A DNA stretch of 38,181 nt from a virus. Of the stretch, positions 22,821 through 30,056 are shown piece by piece; the first letter of the stretch is position 1; each line of letters starts with the position of its first letter. The position numbers and the translations under genes were made by a program. The notes beneath the pieces were generated by a model. That model worked only from the letters and a program-made list of their open reading frames with translations. It made no database searches and was not told where the DNA came from. The stretch spans positions 1 to 38,181 of IMG/VR virus record IMGVR_UViG_3300046334_000021, one strand, 5' to 3'.

Positions 22821-23861
22821 ATGAGTATAACAGCGATTGGACGTTATTTTGTTGGCGATCCTAATATAGTAGCTATTGTCAGTGATAATACCCTGGCAGA
22901 AATTACAACCTCGGGCTTTTTAGCCGAAGCCGATATTGCGGCTGATATAGAATTATTACAAAATGGTGAGTTTCAATGGACTGCAACCGATTTAGTCCTA
23001 ATTTATTACTCCCCTGCTCAAATTGGTTTCTTTACCTACGATGCAGTAAATAACACTTTTGATGCTTTAGCTCCAAGTGGTGGATTATCAAATACTCTTC
23101 AAAGTGGTCATATCTTCGTTGGTAACGTGTCAAACGTTGCGACTGACGTAGCTATGTCTGGAGATGGTACAATAAGCAATACAGGTGTATTTGCTATTGC
23201 TGCTGGCGTGATTGTAAACGCTGACATCAATGCTTCTGCTGCGATTGACTTTAGCAAACTAGCTGCTTTAGCTTCTGGGAATATCCTAGTTGGCTCTGCT
23301 GGTAACGTTGCGTCCTCTGTAGCAATGACAGGTGATGTGGTTATATCCAACACTGGCGTAACTGCAATCTCTGCTGGCGTTATCGTCAATGCTGATATTA
23401 ACTCTGGCGCTGCAATTGCATTCTCCAAGTTAGCTGCTTTACCAAGCGGTCAATTATTAGTAGGGTCTGCTGGTACTGTACCGACTGCTGTTGCTTTATC
23501 AGGTGATGCTACTCTAGTAGCCTCCGGTGCTTTAACTATTGCAAACAATGCGATTACCACTGCCAAGATTCTTAATGCCAACGTAACATTGGCTAAATTG
23601 GCCGCTGGTATTACTCCAAGTGCGATAATTAAATTTAACTCTCAGGTAACTACTGTTGGTGGCGCTGCTGCTGAGGCATTTGTTGTAACTGGTGCTCTGG
23701 CTGCAAGTGATCGCGCGTTTGTCCAGGTTGTTGATAATGGAACAAATAACGTCACAGTTTTACAAGCTGTTGTAACCAATGATACATTGACAGTTACATT
23801 TAGTGCTGATCCAGGTAATGATGCTGTTATCAATTATCAGTTGATTCGCGCCGCTGCATAA
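22821..23861 (+). CDS. Repeat-containing fibre or decoration protein, 346 aa
   Basis: An Ala/Val/Gly/Thr-rich beta protein. About three repeats of 57-58 residues occupy roughly residues 90-265. Each begins near 'ILVGSAGNVASSVAMTGD' and contains 'SAGVIVNADINSGAAIAFSK'-type units. The last repeat is more divergent. The C-terminal 70 residues form a separate beta domain. AAGGAG precedes the ATG and a strong terminator follows, marking the end of the late operon. Likely a fibre or head-decoration protein by composition and place. Confidence 0.72.
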   Translation: MSITAIGRYFVGDPNIVAIVSDNTLAEITTSGFLAEADIAADIELLQNGEFQWTATDLVLIYYSPAQIGFFTYDAVNNTFDALAPSGGLSNTLQSGHIFVGNVSNVATDVAMSGDGTISNTGVFAIAAGVIVNADINASAAIDFSKLAALASGNILVGSAGNVASSVAMTGDVVISNTGVTAISAGVIVNADINSGAAIAFSKLAALPSGQLLVGSAGTVPTAVALSGDATLVASGALTIANNAITTAKILNANVTLAKLAAGITPSAIIKFNSQVTTVGGAAAEAFVVTGALAASDRAFVQVVDNGTNNVTVLQAVVTNDTLTVTFSADPGNDAVINYQLIRAAA

Positions 23862-23904
23862 AAAGGTTGTAGATGAACAAGCTAAGGATAGCTTTCATTT
23901 TGTG

Positions 23905-23949
23905 CCTGTGGGGATGCTAGGATGAGCATAACCCCACAGGTTTCTTTTT
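23905..23949 (+). terminator. Strong rho-independent terminator of the structural operon
   Basis: CCTGTGGGG (23905-23913) pairs perfectly with CCCCACAGG (23932-23940). An inner stem, ATGCT with AGCAT, extends it, and TTTCTTTTT follows. It lies 44 bases after the last structural gene and separates it from the lysozyme unit. It is the strongest hairpin seen in the window. Confidence 0.92.
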
Positions 23950-24004
23950 GTAATCTCAAAATTCTTATTCAATCACTTGTTCATTTGTCAGGAGGACACT
24001 TGTT

Positions 24005-24406
24005 ATGCAAGATTTACAGGAATGGATTAAAAATTGTGAAGGTTTAGATTTAAATTCTTACATTGATACAAATGGTCATTTAACCATTGGATGGGGAAGA
24101 AATTTAGAGAATGGCATTCGGCTGGATGAAGCTGAATTAATGTTTAAAAATGATTTGGAACAAACTATCAGCGAGCTGCAACAGTGCGACTGGTACACAA
24201 TGCAACCTCCTGGAGTAAGGCAAGCACTCATCAATATGAATTTTAATCTAGGCATTACTAAAATGAATGGATTTAAAAAGATGATTGCTGCGCTAAAAAT
24301 CAAAGATTATACGCAAGCTGCTTTAGAAGCCCTGGATAGCCGATGGGCGAGCCAAGTTCATAAACGAGCCAATGATATTGCAGTGATGATCCGAGCGGGA
24401 AAATGA
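24005..24406 (+). CDS. Endolysin, GH24 lysozyme (T4-like muramidase)
   Basis: A 133-aa lysozyme that cuts the N-acetylmuramic acid to N-acetylglucosamine bond of peptidoglycan. The catalytic set E12, D21 and T27 has exactly the spacing of T4 lysozyme E11, D20, T26, in 'CEGLDLNSYIDTNGHLTIGW'. The product is shorter than T4 lysozyme (164 aa). No signal peptide or signal anchor is visible, so release should need a holin, which is not obvious nearby. AGGAGG lies 11 bases before the ATG. It starts the unit after the main terminator. Confidence 0.92.
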   Translation: MQDLQEWIKNCEGLDLNSYIDTNGHLTIGWGRNLENGIRLDEAELMFKNDLEQTISELQQCDWYTMQPPGVRQALINMNFNLGITKMNGFKKMIAALKIKDYTQAALEALDSRWASQVHKRANDIAVMIRAGK

Positions 24407-24834
24407 GCCTCACGCCGGAACAGATAGACCATATTAATATAGTTAACTGGTTTCATTATGAGTTTCCTGAATTGGCCGATGACTTTCATCATTTTGCCAA
24501 TGAGCGTTTTATTGATGTTAAAAAGAATCCTGGTCTTTGGCAACATGCTAAAAATTTGTCAAAAATGGGAATCAAAAAAGGAGTATTAGACTTTTTCCTA
24601 GCGTTACCAGTTCAGAATGAATCTGGGGTCTGGTGGGCTGGATTGTGGGTAGAGTTAAAAGTTGGAAAGGGAAAACTTACTCCTGAACAAGCTGATTTTA
24701 TAAGACGCAAATTAGAGCGTGGTTATGAAGCGGTTGCTGTCTGGGGGGAAGATGCTGCAAAGGCGGCTATTTTGAAATATTTAAACAGGGATATTAAATA
24801 TGGACAGCTTGCGAGTAACCATCATAAGGAATGA
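24403..24834 (+). CDS. VRR-NUC domain nuclease
   Basis: A 143-aa stand-alone VRR-NUC nuclease of the PD-(D/E)XK superfamily. Characteristic elements are 'MGIKKGVLDFFL' with D63, 'GLWVELKVGKGKLTPEQADF' with E84, K86 and Q96, and the ending 'RGYEAVAVWGEDAAKAAI'. Family members cut branched DNA such as Holliday junctions. In phages they may resolve replication intermediates before packaging. The ATG overlaps the lysozyme stop (ATGA). Confidence 0.9.
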   Translation: MSLTPEQIDHINIVNWFHYEFPELADDFHHFANERFIDVKKNPGLWQHAKNLSKMGIKKGVLDFFLALPVQNESGVWWAGLWVELKVGKGKLTPEQADFIRRKLERGYEAVAVWGEDAAKAAILKYLNRDIKYGQLASNHHKE

Positions 24835-25009
24835 TGATTATGATTCCTTCGTCATACCTGATGTAGATATGTTTTTAACGCATTTGAGAGAAGATTCACG
24901 GGTAGCAGAAAAATATAAACGAATGGATGCCGAAGAGTTTAGACAGTGGGTCGAGGATGGTCTAACGCCTAAACAATTTGAAAAGTTACAGGCTATAAAT
25001 AATTTATAA
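24800..25009 (+). CDS. Hypothetical protein, 69 aa
   Basis: Small acidic protein overlapping the nuclease gene by 35 bases. The sequence starts with a beta-like segment ('MDSLRVTIIRNDDYDSFVIP') and ends in helices ('EEFRQWVEDGLTPKQFEKLQ'). No domain recognised. Coding is supported by direction, overlap and normal composition. Confidence 0.6.
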   Translation: MDSLRVTIIRNDDYDSFVIPDVDMFLTHLREDSRVAEKYKRMDAEEFRQWVEDGLTPKQFEKLQAINNL

Positions 25010-25024
25010 ACAGGGAGCGTTAAG

Positions 25025-25585
25025 ATGAGCGAAGCAGAAGCAAGTTATGAATTTGACCCATGCAGTATAGATGAGAGCGACAAAGAAGAAGAGCCAGTAA
25101 CATTAGATAATTGGAAACCAAGTACCCAGCAACCAAAAATAGTCGCATCTCAATGGCGACAAGATGCAATAGGTACTAACTTTAATCAGCAACCAGGATT
25201 AGATGAACTGCATAAAATTCACATGTTTCTCAAGAAGAAAGCCGCTGACGCTGACATCATGAAAGCATTCGGGATTACTGCCGAAACGCTTGTCGCTATC
25301 AAAAAAGAGAAATATGACCCTATAGATGGCATTGCTCTCGATAATCAAAGTAAAATATATAAAGAGTTTCGCAAAGTCGAAGAAAAGATTGAGGGCTTTG
25401 TGCGTGGTCTTAATTATATTGCTGAGATTATGTTTATCGACAAAGAGGAAAAGGCCAAGTTTAAAAAATCCATGAAGAAACCCAAGAAGGTCAAAGCCGT
25501 TAAAAAGCCTAAACCTGAGATTAATGAGGAATCTGAGGAAATTTGTGAGCAAAATGACGAATTTCATGAGCATGAGGAAGAATAA
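25025..25585 (+). CDS. Hypothetical protein with acidic ends and basic linker, 186 aa
   Basis: The N-terminal 40 residues are acidic and disordered. A helical middle contains a possible helix-turn-helix ('AADADIMKAFGITAETLVAI', about 73-92). A Lys/Pro-rich linker ('KKPKKVKAVKKPKPE') precedes an acidic tail. It may bind DNA, but the HTH is not clear enough to name a family. GGGAG lies before the ATG and a terminator follows. It is the last gene before the partition locus. Confidence 0.65.
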   Translation: MSEAEASYEFDPCSIDESDKEEEPVTLDNWKPSTQQPKIVASQWRQDAIGTNFNQQPGLDELHKIHMFLKKKAADADIMKAFGITAETLVAIKKEKYDPIDGIALDNQSKIYKEFRKVEEKIEGFVRGLNYIAEIMFIDKEEKAKFKKSMKKPKKVKAVKKPKPEINEESEEICEQNDEFHEHEEE

Positions 25586-25612
25586 CTGATCCATCCATGA
25601 AGGAAACAGTTG

Positions 25613-25643
25613 AGGGAGACGTTCTGCGCTCCCTTCTTTATTT
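25613..25643 (+). terminator. Terminator between unknown gene and partition locus
   Basis: AGGGAG (25613-25618) and CG (25620-25621) pair with CG (25627-25628) and CTCCCT (25629-25634), with a single bulged A and a TTCTG loop. TCTTTATTT follows. It would insulate the partition locus from the upstream lysozyme unit. Confidence 0.7.
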
Positions 25644-25656
25644 CAAAATATCTTGA

Positions 25657-25712
25657 CATCAAGACATCAATACATCAAGATTCCTTTGTTTCAAAACATC
25701 AAGGAATCAAGA
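25657..25712. repeat. Phased 8-bp repeats upstream of parA (candidate centromere/operator)
   Basis: Five copies of CATCAAGA or a near match lie on one 8-base grid: 25657 (CATCAAGA), 25665 (CATCAATA), 25673 (CATCAAGA), 25697 (CATCAAGG) and 25705 (AATCAAGA). A 16-base spacer, two units long, separates the first three from the last two. A consensus -35 TTGACA (25653-25658) overlaps the array, which runs to two bases before the parA ATG. Ribbon-helix-helix partition proteins bind tandem 7-8 bp repeats of this kind as centromere and operator. Direct binding is inferred. Confidence 0.8.
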
Positions 25713-25713
25713 A

Positions 25714-26346
25714 ATGATTATTTCAATATTAAATCAGAAAGGCGGTACAGGTAAAACCACGCTGGCCGTGAATATGGCTCGTGAATACACCAAGCGCAAC
25801 ATTAAAACTTTGCTTGTTGATTCGGACGGTCAAGGCTCTGCTTTACGCTGGCACGAAGAATCAGGAGGGGAACTAATTGATTTAACCTGTTTGCCGGTTA
25901 CTACCCTAGATAAAGATGTGATGAAATTCAATGACAGATATCACCGAATTATTATTGATGGTGTGCCTAGCGTTTCCCCGTTGACAGTGTGTGCGATTAA
26001 AGCTGCTGATGTTGTTTTAATTCCCGTTCAACCCTCTCCTTATGACATTTGGGCTACAGAAGACTTGGTACGTCTTGTAAAACAACGTCAGGAGTTAAGT
26101 GATGGGAAACTTAAAGCTGCGTTTGTAGTAAGCAGACGAATTAAAGGAACTAAAATCGGAAATGAAATTGTCGAGCATCTCAGGTCTTTTGAATTGCCTG
26201 TATTTTTACATGGAACATATCAAAGGATTGAATATGCAAAGGCAGTCCAAGAGGGAAGAACTGTTTGCGACATACGAAGTGAAGCAGCTCTTGAAATGAT
26301 TGCAATCGTTAACGAATTGGAGATTTTCATAAATGGCAAAGATTGA
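25714..26346 (+). CDS. parA: ParA-family partition ATPase (type Ib-like)
   Basis: A 210-aa ParA/MinD-type ATPase. The deviant Walker A 'KGGTGKTT' is at residues 9-16, with signature Lys9 and catalytic Lys14. The A' box 'LLVDSDGQGSA' (33-43) and Walker B 'IIIDGVP' (79-85) follow. It lacks the N-terminal HTH extension of type Ia ParA, so it fits the short type Ib class that pairs with small RHH proteins. It uses ATP-dependent nucleoid binding to position plasmid copies. AAGGA inside the last repeats serves as ribosome-binding site. A phage-encoded ParA points to plasmid-like maintenance. Confidence 0.92.
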   Translation: MIISILNQKGGTGKTTLAVNMAREYTKRNIKTLLVDSDGQGSALRWHEESGGELIDLTCLPVTTLDKDVMKFNDRYHRIIIDGVPSVSPLTVCAIKAADVVLIPVQPSPYDIWATEDLVRLVKQRQELSDGKLKAAFVVSRRIKGTKIGNEIVEHLRSFELPVFLHGTYQRIEYAKAVQEGRTVCDIRSEAALEMIAIVNELEIFINGKD

Positions 26347-26539
26347 TTCAGGCTTAGAGTTTGATAAAGAAAAAAATCATAAAAATATGACGGATTTAAT
26401 GAAGAACAAGGACACAAAGCAATATCCGTTGAGAATTCCTGCCAGCCTCTATAAAAAGGTGCGAATTAAGCTCATGCATGAAGATAGAAACCTTCGAGAG
26501 CTGATCCTCGATATGCTTAATCTTTACATCAAGGAATAA
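26333..26539 (+). CDS. Ribbon-helix-helix partition/centromere-binding protein
   Basis: A 68-aa protein overlapping parA by 14 bases. A polar, probably flexible N-terminus (1-28) precedes an RHH fold: strand 'KQYPLRIP' (29-36), helix A (37-49) and helix B 'NLRELILDMLNLYIKE' (53-68). The flexible tail plus RHH layout resembles ParG and omega proteins, whose tails stimulate the cognate ParA. It should bind the 8-bp repeats on both sides, repress the operon and form the partition complex. The family assignment is a pattern judgement. Confidence 0.78.
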   Translation: MAKIDSGLEFDKEKNHKNMTDLMKNKDTKQYPLRIPASLYKKVRIKLMHEDRNLRELILDMLNLYIKE

Positions 26540-26558
26540 AGACATCAAGACATCTTGA
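26527..26558. repeat. Second set of phased 8-bp repeats after the RHH gene
   Basis: CATCAAGG (26527), AATAAAGA (26535), CATCAAGA (26543) and CATCTTGA (26551) continue the same 8-base grid and share the upstream array's consensus. The array spans the stop codon of the RHH gene. A site on both sides of the par genes suggests a bipartite centromere, or one centromere and one operator. Confidence 0.68.
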
Positions 26559-26566
26559 AATATTAG

Positions 26567-26590
26567 GTCTGATTCTGTGTATAATCAGAC
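26567..26590. terminator. Inverted repeat between convergent genes (possible terminator)
   Basis: GTCTGATT (26567-26574) and AATCAGAC (26583-26590) form a perfect 8-bp stem with an 8-base loop, located exactly between the RHH gene and the stop of the convergent minus-strand gene. Neither side has a clear T-tract, so it may be a weak bidirectional terminator or a protein-binding site. The loop contains TATAAT. Confidence 0.45.
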
Positions 26591-26878
26591 TTAACGTTCA
26601 TTGTGTATATCTTCTATAACTCGCATTAAATCAGGATTGTTAAAAGAGGCATATACAATCTTCTGCCATTGCTCCCAAGAAATTTGTTTTACACGGTCTG
26701 GGGAAAAAACTCGAATATGGATTCTTTGTGGTTTTTTCTCTAAAGCGCCGACTGTTAATATTTGATTGTACTCAACGCCCTTCAACAATCTTAAAATGTC
26801 CTTTTCATCCAAAGGAAAAGGAACTTCGATTGGTCTTTCTTCTATAGGCTCTCTATATTTTTCAAACACATTATCCAT
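26591..26878 (-). CDS. Hypothetical protein, 95 aa
   Basis: Last gene of the recombination operon, separated from it by the structured non-coding stretch. The product is soluble and mixed alpha/beta with an acidic N-terminus ('MDNVFEKYREPIEERPIEVP') and 'RIHIRVFSPDRVKQISWEQW' in the middle. AAGGA lies about 9 bases before the ATG. No family recognised. Confidence 0.65.
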   Translation of the reverse strand: MDNVFEKYREPIEERPIEVPFPLDEKDILRLLKGVEYNQILTVGALEKKPQRIHIRVFSPDRVKQISWEQWQKIVYASFNNPDLMRVIEDIHNER

Positions 26879-26881
26879 AAA

Positions 26882-27104
26882 ATTTTATCCTTAATAGGGC
26901 GTGTCTCTCCACGCTGTCACGATTTATCTTTCCTGCCGGACTAGAATCGTTTAGCCCTGATTAACGGGGAAGCTCCGCCTTGCAATTTACTGGTGACACT
27001 CATTGCAAGATTCCTATCTGGTTTAAATGACCAGCGCACCGGAAAAATATCGCTGGGAACGCCGTAACGCTCCCGAGTACTGTTTCACCGTCATGGGCGA
27101 TCAG
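26882..27104 (-). ncRNA. Structured non-coding region, candidate small RNA or 5' leader
   Basis: This 223-base gap in the recombination operon has no credible gene and is richer in G+C than its surroundings (91 of 180 bases in 26941-27120). Read on the minus strand it folds locally in several places. An 8-bp stem GGGAGCGT/GCGTTCCC, with two wobble pairs and a UACG tetraloop, lies near 27078-27059. CTTGCAAT/ATTGCAAG, a perfect 8-bp stem, lies near 27010-26980. GCGTG/CACGC lies near 26917-26902, just before the next gene. It could be a leader controlling the 95-aa gene, a processed sRNA or a protein-binding site. I recognise no known RNA family or tRNA. Confidence 0.45.
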
Positions 27105-27464
27105 CTATGCCGCTTTAGGCTTTTTTTCCTTCTTCGGCTTTACTTCCTCTGACATAAACGTTTTTCCAAAAGCTTTAATACATTTTTTCGACATTTTATC
27201 TTTATGAATAAATGCGACGCTGGAAGCTAGCGAAGTCGGGTCTTCATCGTCATATTTCCATAAAGGAGGGGGAGGAGTCAAGCCGCATTTGTCCATATAA
27301 TCACTGCATAACTTTAATATGACCGTAATATGGGCAATATAACTCTCTAAATCCTTTTTTTCCATATGAATGATTCCCTTATCATCCTTATATGAAGCAA
27401 TATGCTTACCAATAATTTCAGCTTGTTTGCGAAAATTACTCCAAATTTTAATATCAAAGTTCAT
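27105..27464 (-). CDS. Hypothetical protein, 119 aa
   Basis: Helical protein with 'IWSSNFRKQ'-like amphipathic N-terminus ('MNFDIKIWSNFRKQAEIIGK'), a Pro run at 'LTPPPPLW' and a very basic tail ('KPKKEKKPKAA'). It overlaps the helicase gene stop by 4 bases and is co-transcribed with it. The basic tail suggests a nucleic-acid contact, perhaps as a helicase partner. No family recognised. Confidence 0.65.
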   Translation of the reverse strand: MNFDIKIWSNFRKQAEIIGKHIASYKDDKGIIHMEKKDLESYIAHITVILKLCSDYMDKCGLTPPPPLWKYDDEDPTSLASSVAFIHKDKMSKKCIKAFGKTFMSEEVKPKKEKKPKAA

Positions 27465-29185
27465 AACGATCCCTGTGTTGGTTGAAAAATTTTCCTTTTT
27501 ATCCTATACCCATTATCATCTTCATGAAGCATTATGTGTGTAGGAGTGTTAACACTTTGAAGCATCTCGTGCATTTTCTCTCGTTTATCGAGATGGATAT
27601 ACCAGTCGCTTGGTTTCTCGCAGTGTTTTTTAACGAACTGCCCGTAGAAAACATGACGTGCCTTATCACTTATGGGCGTGTAATTCTCATAAAAAGCTGC
27701 AATGCGGCCTTTATCGTCTCGACAGCGATACATGCAATTTACTCTAAATCCTGTTTTAGAGTCTGATATTGCGTATTTAGCTTCAATAACTTCAAGCTCT
27801 CGCAATACTTGAGAGCTGCTTGGGAGTGTGAGTTTCGCATTGGGATCGATAATTTCGGCCTGGCAAATTCTACAATGACGACTGGCGATATCATTTTGTG
27901 CTTTGCATTGGTCATTTGGGCAATCCTTGAATTCAAAATAATATTCGCAGCGCTTATCGTTAGTCACTCCCACGCAACGGCGAGCTGTCTCTGTGTTTAA
28001 TTCCATGCAAGCAGGGCATTTGATTACCCTTGGTTTATCGTCGTCTAAAGCCTGTTTAACGGCCTTTAAAAGAATAGGATTATCCCAATGGCTGTGACGT
28101 TCGATATTGCCGGAAAAATCCAATACTAAGGCATCTTGTTTGTTGGTACTAGAAGACAAACGCAAAACACGCCCCATAGTTTGGACGAGCAAGACCAGAC
28201 TCTCGGTTGGTCTGAGATAAGCCAGGGTATCGTAGGCAGGAACATCAACCCCAACAGAAATAATAGCAATGTTAACAAGATACTTAATTTTACCTTCTCG
28301 CGCTTCATTTAATATCCTCGTCCGTTCATCTTGAGGGGTTTCGCCAAGGATTAAAGCACTTTGCTCTGGGGGCAAATGACTTAAAATTTCTTCGGCGTGT
28401 TTTTTTGTGGTTGCAAAGATAAAAATACCAAATTTGTTTTTGGTTTCCATGATGTGAATGATTTGCTTGCAGATAAGCTCAGTTAAGCGAGCATTTTGGC
28501 TGATAACCAGGTCAAGTTCTTTGGAGTCAAATTTGCCATTGCTTTTGATTTTTACTTTGGAGAAATCAATGATGAGCTGAGGGTCTATTTTAAAGTCAGG
28601 ATTAATTAAATAATTCTCTTTGATTAATTGCTCGGTGGTGATATTTCCGACTTGTTGTTTGAAGAGACAATTATCTCCAACGATTTGTGACCCTTTATAT
28701 CTAAAGTTTGTTCCGGTTGCTCCAAGCACTCGCATTTGGGGGTATTCTTGCTTGTAATGGCGCAATATTCGCATAAAAACACTGCGATCATCAGTAAAAT
28801 TAATCGCATGAGCCTCGTCAACAATGATAATGTTAAACTTGATTTGGGCGATTCGTTCATTTTTATTAATTCCGTTTAAGATTGATTGGGGCGTTCCAAA
28901 TACAACTGGTGCACCAGTTTCTTTCTCTCCGAGAGCTGCACAATAAATTGAAGCTTCACCGCCTTGTTCTTTAAATGTAGCACAATTATTTCTAACAAGT
29001 TCAGCATTATTTACCAAGCATAAAGCACGTTTATCCAGCTTTGCCATTGTCATTAATATTGAGGCTAGCATGAGACTTTTACCGGCTCCCACGCTTGCCA
29101 TTAATAATACCGGCTCATCGTTTTCTTTAAGGGCGTTCCAGCACTCCCTCACCGCTTCCTTCTGGTATGGTCTTAATTCCTTCAT
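27461..29185 (-). CDS. Superfamily 2 DNA helicase, RadD-like
   Basis: A 574-aa SF2 helicase. The N-terminal 'LRPYQKEAV' matches the Q-like motif region. Walker A 'SVGAGKS' is at 31-37, DEAH at 123-126, motif III-like 'GATGT' at 154-158 and motif VI 'QTMGRVLR' at 334-341. A Cys-rich zinc segment at 389-440 ('CPACMELNTETARRC', 'CPNDQC', 'CRIC') follows, as in RadD (YejH). RadD acts in double-strand break processing and recombination. AGGA precedes the ATG, which lies inside the upstream 57-aa gene. It probably works with RecT and the RecE-like nuclease. Confidence 0.9.
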   Translation of the reverse strand: MKELRPYQKEAVRECWNALKENDEPVLLMASVGAGKSLMLASILMTMAKLDKRALCLVNNAELVRNNCATFKEQGGEASIYCAALGEKETGAPVVFGTPQSILNGINKNERIAQIKFNIIIVDEAHAINFTDDRSVFMRILRHYKQEYPQMRVLGATGTNFRYKGSQIVGDNCLFKQQVGNITTEQLIKENYLINPDFKIDPQLIIDFSKVKIKSNGKFDSKELDLVISQNARLTELICKQIIHIMETKNKFGIFIFATTKKHAEEILSHLPPEQSALILGETPQDERTRILNEAREGKIKYLVNIAIISVGVDVPAYDTLAYLRPTESLVLLVQTMGRVLRLSSSTNKQDALVLDFSGNIERHSHWDNPILLKAVKQALDDDKPRVIKCPACMELNTETARRCVGVTNDKRCEYYFEFKDCPNDQCKAQNDIASRHCRICQAEIIDPNAKLTLPSSSQVLRELEVIEAKYAISDSKTGFRVNCMYRCRDDKGRIAAFYENYTPISDKARHVFYGQFVKKHCEKPSDWYIHLDKREKMHEMLQSVNTPTHIMLHEDDNGYRIKRKIFQPTQGSL

Positions 29186-29300
29186 GTGACATCCTGTCTA
29201 CTAAGGGTTTTTGCATTAATATAGGTGATTCAAATACTATTGGATCATCGTTTTCCTCAAAAGGAGGGTACAGCTTTGCAAATTCTTCTTTTGTCATCAT
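29127..29300 (-). CDS. Hypothetical protein, 57 aa
   Basis: Frame beginning 'MMTKEEFAKLYPPFEENDDP' and overlapping the helicase start by 59 bases. Its ATGATG overlaps the stop of the upstream zinc-ribbon gene, indicating coupling. A longer frame up to 29339 lies inside that gene and is not preferred. Function unknown. The large overlap lowers confidence. Confidence 0.5.
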   Translation of the reverse strand: MMTKEEFAKLYPPFEENDDPIVFESPILMQKPLVDRMSHEGIKTIPEGSGEGVLERP

Positions 29301-29470
29301 TCTGGCAATATGTAATAAATTATTTCGCAATGATTGCATGCATCAGCTTCTATCATTTTTCGGCCATCTTCTGAATTCATCATAAAAATATCTCGAATAA
29401 TTTTATTCTCACAATGAGGACAATTTTTTAAATCTTTCATGGGAGGAAGCATTTCTTTATATAAGCTCAT
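29297..29470 (-). CDS. Small zinc-ribbon protein, 57 aa (short gene)
   Basis: A 57-codon frame beginning 'MSLYKEMLPPMKDLKNCPHC', with a second Cys pair 'CNHC' at 45-48. The CxxC-(about 25)-CxxC spacing is a zinc ribbon. Its ATG overlaps the upstream stop (ATGA). It fills the gap between the 107-aa gene and the helicase. Such ribbons commonly bind nucleic acid or a partner enzyme. Confidence 0.72.
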   Translation of the reverse strand: MSLYKEMLPPMKDLKNCPHCENKIIRDIFMMNSEDGRKMIEADACNHCEIIYYILPE

Positions 29471-29790
29471 CTTAAGTTTACCTGACCCATTTTCTCTAAA
29501 TTACGTTTGATATTATCTAAAACTGTTTGATAGGAATCAGCAACGATTGACATAATCTCATTCGCACTCACTTGTTTATGCCCTTCATTTAAATATTTGT
29601 CGATGTTACCAACTGCTAAATTAACCATATTGAATAGTGATATTTCCATAAAATCATGGATTCCTCCACGTTTTGCACTGTCAAATTTGGCAAGGAATCT
29701 AACAAGAAATTCATGGGCATCTAAAGCATGATTTTGTGCGATTAAATCGGGCGTATTTGCTTCTCGTTGCGCGTTTGTTAATTCGTTCAT
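29467..29790 (-). CDS. Hypothetical helical protein, 107 aa
   Basis: Entirely helical by inspection ('MNELTNAQREANTPDLIAQN', 'ISLFNMVNLAVGNIDKYLNE'). It lies in the RecT-helicase operon with 4-base overlaps on both sides. No recognised motif. It may be a small regulator of the recombination enzymes. That is inferred from position only. Confidence 0.65.
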   Translation of the reverse strand: MNELTNAQREANTPDLIAQNHALDAHEFLVRFLAKFDSAKRGGIHDFMEISLFNMVNLAVGNIDKYLNEGHKQVSANEIMSIVADSYQTVLDNIKRNLEKMGQVNLR

Positions 29791-30056
29791 TTACCGTACT
29801 CCTCTAATTCTTCTCGAACTGATAATCTAATCAGCTTAATTTTTATTCCCTGATCACGCGCTAATTGTTTTGCAATAGGTTTTAAACTTTCCATTCTTGC
29901 TTTATCGGCACAAACGAACGGCATAAAAGTGGTGCTTCCTCCAACATTAACGGTTTGTCCTATAACGCCTTCGCCTCCTGAATCTACGGAGGCGAATACA
30001 TAAACTTCTGTGATTTTTTCAAGATAATTTTTTGGCTTATGTACAACTGTTTTCAT
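29787..30056 (-). CDS. Hypothetical protein, 89 aa
   Basis: Alpha/beta protein with 'YVFASVDSGGEGVIGQTVNV' and a C-terminal helix-strand pair ('ARDQGIKIKLIRLSVREELE'). It overlaps neighbours by 4 bases on both sides, so coding status is well supported even though no family is recognised. Confidence 0.65.
   Translation of the reverse strand: MKTVVHKPKNYLEKITEVYVFASVDSGGEGVIGQTVNVGGSTTFMPFVCADKARMESLKPIAKQLARDQGIKIKLIRLSVREELEEYGK

Noticed and set aside
26930-27000. tRNA-like segment (GATTCTAGTCC on the minus strand)
   Set aside because: It resembles a T-loop, but no acceptor stem, anticodon arm or matching D-arm can be formed around it.
27027-27152. 41-codon plus-strand frame starting 'MTSAPEKYRWERR' inside the structured gap
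   Set aside because: The first 30 residues look protein-like and GC-rich, but there is no ribosome-binding site and the frame runs antisense into the 119-aa gene. I kept the non-coding RNA interpretation, though a horizontally acquired fragment is not excluded.
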